DNA of 37,000 bases from Glandiceps talaboti. Lineage: Eukaryota; Hemichordata; Enteropneusta; Spengelidae. Position numbers and translations under genes: made by a program. The stretch covers positions 7,471,063-7,508,062 of the forward strand of contig NC_135551.1 of assembly GCF_964340395.1 (NCBI RefSeq). Reading direction: 5' to 3'. Shown piece by piece: positions 33,299-37,000 of the stretch (positions are counted from its first letter, which is position 1; every line of letters starts with the position of its first letter). The notes under the pieces are model-generated. The model made no database searches. It saw nothing but the letters and a program-made list of their open reading frames with translations, and was not told where the DNA came from.

Positions 33299-34040
33299 GT
33301 GTTAAAATCGGTGAAAATGATAATGAAAATGTAGAATGTGAAAAGCTACTTGGTGTTACTATTCGGAGTGATATATCCTGGTCATTTCAGTGTGGTAAAA
33401 AAATAAAATGTAAACCATATCTCTAAGCCAGAATTAAGCAATTCTTCCCAGTTACTGCGAGACGTCAGTTTTATAATCGTTTTATTTTGCCTTATTTCGA
33501 CTATTGTTCGAGTATTCGGGGTTGTTGTGGTCAGAAGGATATCGGTCGTTTGGAACCTTAAAGTGGGCAATGCAGCTGATATTGAACTGTGAAGCTAGTA
33601 CTCCTGATGATGAAATGTTTAAACTGTTACAATGGTACCCGCTATATTATCGTTATAAGTTTAACCAAGTTGTAACTGTACACAAGGCTCTTTGTGGTCT
33701 GTCTCCACCGTACATCCGGGACATGCTAGATCTGTTAGTAATAATGCCCTACAAGTACCATTTGTTAGAACTGAATTGTTAAAACAGTCTTTTAGAGTAA
33801 CTGCTCCTAGCCTGTACAACAAATTACCTATTGCAATAAGGAGTTGTACAAGTCTTAGTTATTTTAAGCATGCTTGTTATAAATATTATCTTCAAAGCTT
33901 TACACATAATTCTTACTAGATGGCCAGTTTCTTTGTTTAGGTAACTTTGTAAACGTATCTCCTGTGTAGTAGTTATCCTTGTATATAAATAGTTTCGTCT
34001 TTTTATGCTCGACCCTTGTCGAGAAAACATTGCAAGTACT
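33296..34040 (+). pseudogene. CR1/Jockey-like LINE 3' end
   Basis: The C-terminal region of a non-LTR RT begins with CEKLLGVTIRSDISW, and continues with FYNRFILPYFDYCSSI, LQWYPLYYRYKFNQVVTVHK, LCGLSPPYIRDML, then in another frame FRVTAPSLYNKLPIAIRS and LSYFKHACYKYYL, ending at TAG 33917-33919. It contains one early TAA at 33424 and a frame change near 33700. It is 5'-truncated, as most LINE insertions are, and joins the DIRS-like RT at about 33298. A short 3' UTR follows to about 34040. Confidence 0.8.
34008..34023 (+). other. Hairpin in the LINE 3' UTR
   Basis: CTCGAC-CCTT-GTCGAG: a perfect 6-bp stem with a 4-nt loop about 90 nt after the LINE stop. 3' hairpins of this kind are recognised by the RT in CR1/L2-type elements. 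Confidence 0.5.
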
Positions 34041-34960
34041 CGTGCAAATATCCAGAGTACACCATGGTGTACCATGTTTGGTACCAAACTCGCGCATCAA
34101 AGGGTTCTGCCATAATACTTACAAGGGGCAGTGGAATGGGTCACTTTTTACAAATCGGCTCTTACAAGGGTCATATTTTAGAAAATGGGATTAGGGGAGG
34201 ATCATATTTTACTTTGACCCAATGTATTGTTTATCTTTGCAATATTTTTTTAGGGTTTGCCAACTCAATGCTGCCACCGGTTCTAAATCCCATTGCTGCC
34301 ACTTTGGTTGGGGTTAGGGTTAGAGTTAGGGTTAAGTGCCATAGTATTAGCCCATATCATCAGTCAAATTGCTGCTGACAACGATGTAGTCAATTACCTG
34401 TCAGTTGTGATGTGAGAAGAGAAGTTGGCCTCAAAGGTAAAATGCTTAATATACTAGGGATAATGCTGATATTACTCCTGATAGTGTCGGGAGAGTGGTA
34501 ATCTAATCGTGGGAAGTTGGGGCCTTCCGCTCAGCCAATGAGATCCACATACAGGTATTTATCAATGCAGTGCTTTCACATACATTTGCATGGTGGTAGT
34601 AGTGGGAAAAAACCAAAGCCTTTAAATCTTTCAACATGGTGACAGCGGTGGGATTAAGCCCTTACCATTGATTCTGGGACGTTTGTCCTTTTTCTACTTC
34701 TGACAGCATTTTAACACAATGGCATGTTTTGGAGGCTATAGTTTAGAGTATGAAAGTTGAGGAAGGGCTACTTTTAAGCACGGCGAAATTGGGAGAGGGT
34801 CACATTTTATGCAGTTGGGACCTGATTTTCCCCTGGCCCCTCCATCTTGAAATTACTAAAGCCTCTCTTAGGTATAACAAATACCGTCGTCGGTGGCTGT
34901 ACCAATAAAACAATATCGGGACGGGACATTTTATAATATTCGCAAATACCTATTAACTCG
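34041..34960. other. Intronic DNA, no gene; short TTAGGG-like run
   Basis: Includes a perfect 16-bp palindrome at 34057-34072 and a short TTAGGG/GTTAGG-type run at 34307-34335. Phrases such as GGGTCACTTTTT/GGGTCACATTTT recur (34138, 34797), suggesting an unidentified interspersed repeat. Confidence 0.4.
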
Positions 34961-34965
34961 GGTTT

Positions 34966-35030
34966 TTTATAGTAGGACCATCCTTGGATAAAATATTAGT
35001 TCACAAATGACTGTACTACAGGGTAGGTTG
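34966..35030 (-). repeat. Probable right inverted terminal repeat of the DIRS-like remnant
   Basis: TAGGACCATCCTT and the following AT-rich stretch through ACTACAGGGTAGGT correspond in reverse orientation to 31311-31366. Both ends finish near a CTACAGG/ACCTAC phrase. Confidence 0.5.
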
Positions 35031-35175
35031 ATACTGCCGCACACAAATCAAGTGACAACATCCATCAGAATATAGCCACAAAGCCACAACACGCTTTTCA
35101 AGCAGGGCTAACTTGCGTTGTATTTCAGCGTATTACATTTAAAATAAACTGCCATAAAGTAACGTGAATACTCAC

Positions 35176-35273
35176 AGTAAGACTGGGTAACTTTGCTGAG
35201 GTAACGATGACAACCAAAGCATTGGAATTCCGACAAGTGCTAATATGACCATTACTATATATATCTTCCGCAT
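35176..35273 (-). CDS. Galactose-3-O-sulfotransferase-like protein, exon 1 (membrane anchor)
   Basis: It encodes the first 32 residues plus two bases of the next codon. After MRK comes one hydrophobic segment (IYIVMVILALVGIPMLWL), the signal anchor of a type II Golgi enzyme: short basic cytoplasmic tail, one membrane span, catalytic part in the lumen. The exon ends TTACT/GTGAGT and joins the acceptor at 30556 in frame (CT+A). Another acceptor-like TTTCTTGTACAG lies 19 nt before this ATG (exon start 35292), so a 5' UTR exon probably exists further upstream. The start was chosen because it gives the anchor directly before the span. The intron reading through without the splice stops after two codons. 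Confidence 0.75.
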
Positions 35274-35980
35274 AATACTGCTGTAATTGTCACTGTACAA
35301 GAAACACGGAAATGAAATTGAGAAAAAAAATTGAATTTTGTGTACTGTTCTAAACAAATTTTTAAATGTTGTATAGATTGTGCAATATTGTATCGTTTGG
35401 CGAAATAAACACTGTGGAGTTTAATTGAACACGGTTGTTATTTTGACCTAAGTTTGTTCTTAATGACAACTGTGGTAATTAGTGCTGCCGGCATCAGTAG
35501 TTTCTCATGGAGGTGAGGGAATGAAATAAAGAAAATAAAATCTATGTGAACAAAAGAACATTTTAAAATAAATTAGGACGCTATTCTAACACAATGAGCT
35601 TACACTTTTACTATTTCAATTTAAACAAAAAGCTAAGGAGTCATTTTGAAAACACTCTACTTGAGGGGATATTAGGTTAATGTTTAATCAGTTTTATTAA
35701 CTGATATCTCTTAGTGGCAAATCATCTGATTTCTGACGGGGGGAGGGCTGGATCGGAGCATTTGGACCCAACAACTTTTTTTTTCAACCACCGTGACAGC
35801 AAAAACATATTTCGAGAGTAACTAGACAGTAAATTATTTTGCCAAGTAAGGCGTACTTATAGAGCATATATTTTTGTTTGAAATGTGTGATTTCAATCTG
35901 ACTATTGTCGTGTAGGATATTACCGACATCCGTAGTCCAATGTCTGTCAATCAACATGTTTTATTTCTTTGATGGTTGTA
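35274..35980. other. No further gene recognised
   Basis: AT-rich DNA upstream of the sulfotransferase anchor exon, presumably 5' intron or promoter region. No TATA/CCAAT arrangement stands out. Confidence 0.35.
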
Positions 35981-36079
35981 TACACATACACACATACACA
36001 CACGCACACACACACGCACACATACATACATACATACATACATACATACATACATACATACATACATACATACATACAT
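35981..36079. repeat. (CA)n/(CATA)n microsatellite
   Basis: ACAC and ACACGC words pass into about 17 ACAT tetranucleotides. Open frames through it (T/H and I/H-T-Y repeats) are spurious. Confidence 0.95.
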
Positions 36080-36219
36080 GCACGCACCAGGCTTGAAAAC
36101 ATCGATTGAATTCACTCACAAATGGTTGGAAATATCAAAGTACGTATCCAAGCAATGTGTTGAGATAAACAACTACAATTATGTATGTTACCACCAAAAA
36201 TATGACCTACAAAACTTAC

Positions 36220-36300
36220 CAGTGCTGTTGTCAAAAACACGGAAATATCAAGGATAGTAGTTCCGTATCGGCAGCAATATCTAATGTAAACAGTCCACAT
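36220..36300 (-). other. Candidate upstream exon of the sulfotransferase gene
   Basis: On the minus strand AGCACTG/GTAAGT at 36220/36219 is a strong donor. Joining to the acceptor before 35292 puts a stop in the local ATG frame, so if used it would be 5' UTR. The upstream border is not defined; 36300 is only the local ATG. The evidence is a single splice motif. Confidence 0.2.
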
Positions 36301-36526
36301 AATATGATTGACTACCTGTCGTTTCGTGATAGCTTTTTATAATAACACAAACACACACAAAGACCAGTGCATTAATGGTATATATCCTTAAATCTACCCC
36401 ACAGCTTGGCTATAAGCGTATAGGATTAGCAGAGTCCTAACACCCAAATGATGAAATACGATAGTATGTTGGAAACAGAAGTGACACGCAATGTGAGTAG
36501 TCCAGATATGATTTGTTGTTATCAAT

Positions 36527-36544
36527 TATTTATTTATTATTTGC

Positions 36545-36587
<43 letters not shown>

Positions 36588-36588
36588 G
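36527..36588. repeat. (TTTA)n microsatellite
   Basis: About 14 TTTA words with one TTGC interruption near the left. Confidence 0.9.
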
Positions 36589-36629
36589 TCTTGGATTACA
36601 TGTTTCGTAGACGTACTGTTTTGTGAAAT

Positions 36630-36705
36630 AAAATATAGTATCGTATCGTATAGTATCTTATAATATCTTATAGCCTAGCATGGCATGGCATGGTGTAGCA
36701 TAATC
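36630..36705. repeat. Short GTATC/CATGG reiterations
   Basis: ATCGTATCGTATAGTATC is followed by GCATGGCATGGCATGG, a short low-complexity stretch next to the LINE fragment. Confidence 0.5.
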
Positions 36706-36726
36706 TAGTTTACATACAAGGACACA

Positions 36727-37000
36727 TTGGATAGACCTATTTCACTGGGTGAGTGCAAAGCGGCAGTTCTTTCAATGAAAAGTGGCACAACTCCAGGTTA
36801 TGATGGGCTACCTGCCAAGTTCTACAAAGAATTTTTGGATGCTTTAGATGTTGTAAGTTTTGGCTCGATTCAGGAAGGACTGGGTAAAGGATTTTTGTCT
36901 GAATCCCAATCCGTCGCTATCTTAAGACTTCTTTTTAAGAAAGGGGTCTTGGTAATTGGAGAATTATTAGTAGGGAGGCTAGGCCAGGGGCCTAGTGGGT
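36727..37000 (+). pseudogene. L1/Tx1-like RT fragment, runs off the window
   Basis: The plus-strand frame from TTG at 36727 reads RPISLGECKAAVLSMKSG, TPGYDGLPAKFYKEF and GFLSESQSVAILRLLFKKG, which is the fingers region of a non-LTR RT. The following NWR-IIS block lies in another frame, so a 1-nt change is likely near 36947. The style (GLPAKFYKEF...SQSVAI) is closer to L1/Tx1 than to CR1. It is 5'-truncated here or cut at about 36720, and continues beyond 37000. Confidence 0.75.

Larger units (their letters stand above)
30556..35175 (-). other. Intron of the sulfotransferase gene, with transposon remnants
   Basis: On the minus strand it begins GTGAGT (35175-35170) and ends TTGTTTTCAG (30556). 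It is phase 2 (CT/A) and the join keeps frame. It holds a DIRS-like remnant and a LINE 3' end in the opposite orientation to the gene. Confidence 0.75.

Noticed and set aside
34307-34335. Interstitial telomere
   Set aside because: Only about four imperfect TTAGGG-like words are present, too few to support a telomere-derived origin.
36112-36300. Alternative membrane-anchor coding exon (MWTVYIRY...)
   Set aside because: Its frame meets a stop immediately if spliced from the strong donor to the acceptor at 35293, so at most it is untranslated.

Overview
The window is animal nuclear DNA: introns with GT-AG borders, tRNA-derived SINE sequence, CR1/Jockey-like and L1/Tx1-like LINE pieces, two families of tyrosine-recombinase (YR) retrotransposon, long minisatellites and AT-rich intergenic DNA. 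The mixture of Gal3ST-type sulfotransferase, DIRS/Ngaro elements and this SINE type suggests a marine invertebrate, probably a deuterostome (hemichordate, echinoderm or cephalochordate). The species cannot be fixed from sequence alone. Only one host gene is well supported.

Layout: 1-4.0 kb is mostly unassigned, with a TTGG-rich tract, two low-confidence candidate exons and an 80-bp minisatellite. A SINE lies at 4.0-4.4 kb. From 4.9 to 12.3 kb there is a large 27-bp minisatellite, degenerate at its left side and homogeneous in its core. It contains GATT expansions and five copies of one ~200-bp T-rich insert, and is interrupted by a 150-bp repeat family. 12.3-15.0 kb has no recognisable gene.

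15,273-22,888 is a nearly complete Ngaro-like YR retrotransposon inserted into one unit of a ~130-147 bp host tandem repeat. It has split direct repeats (A1 - body - B1A2B2), a spliced gag with a CCHC knuckle, a broken RT/RNase H and an open tyrosine recombinase. One short 5' leader exon ends in a phase-0 donor, and plausible phase-0 acceptors precede gag, RT and YR. This suggests that one leader could feed all three proteins by alternative splicing. The interior carries an exact gag/RT partial duplication.

23.6-27.6 kb is a decayed CR1/Jockey-like LINE on the minus strand, with ORF1, endonuclease and RT. 27.6-29.4 kb is empty of recognisable genes. On the minus strand, 29,568-35,273 is a two-coding-exon galactose-3-O-sulfotransferase-like gene (361 aa, type II Golgi membrane protein). 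Its ~4.6 kb intron hosts a degenerate second YR element (DIRS-like, probable inverted terminal repeats) joined to the 3' end of another CR1-like LINE. The right end holds microsatellites and the start of an L1/Tx1-like RT fragment that runs off the window.
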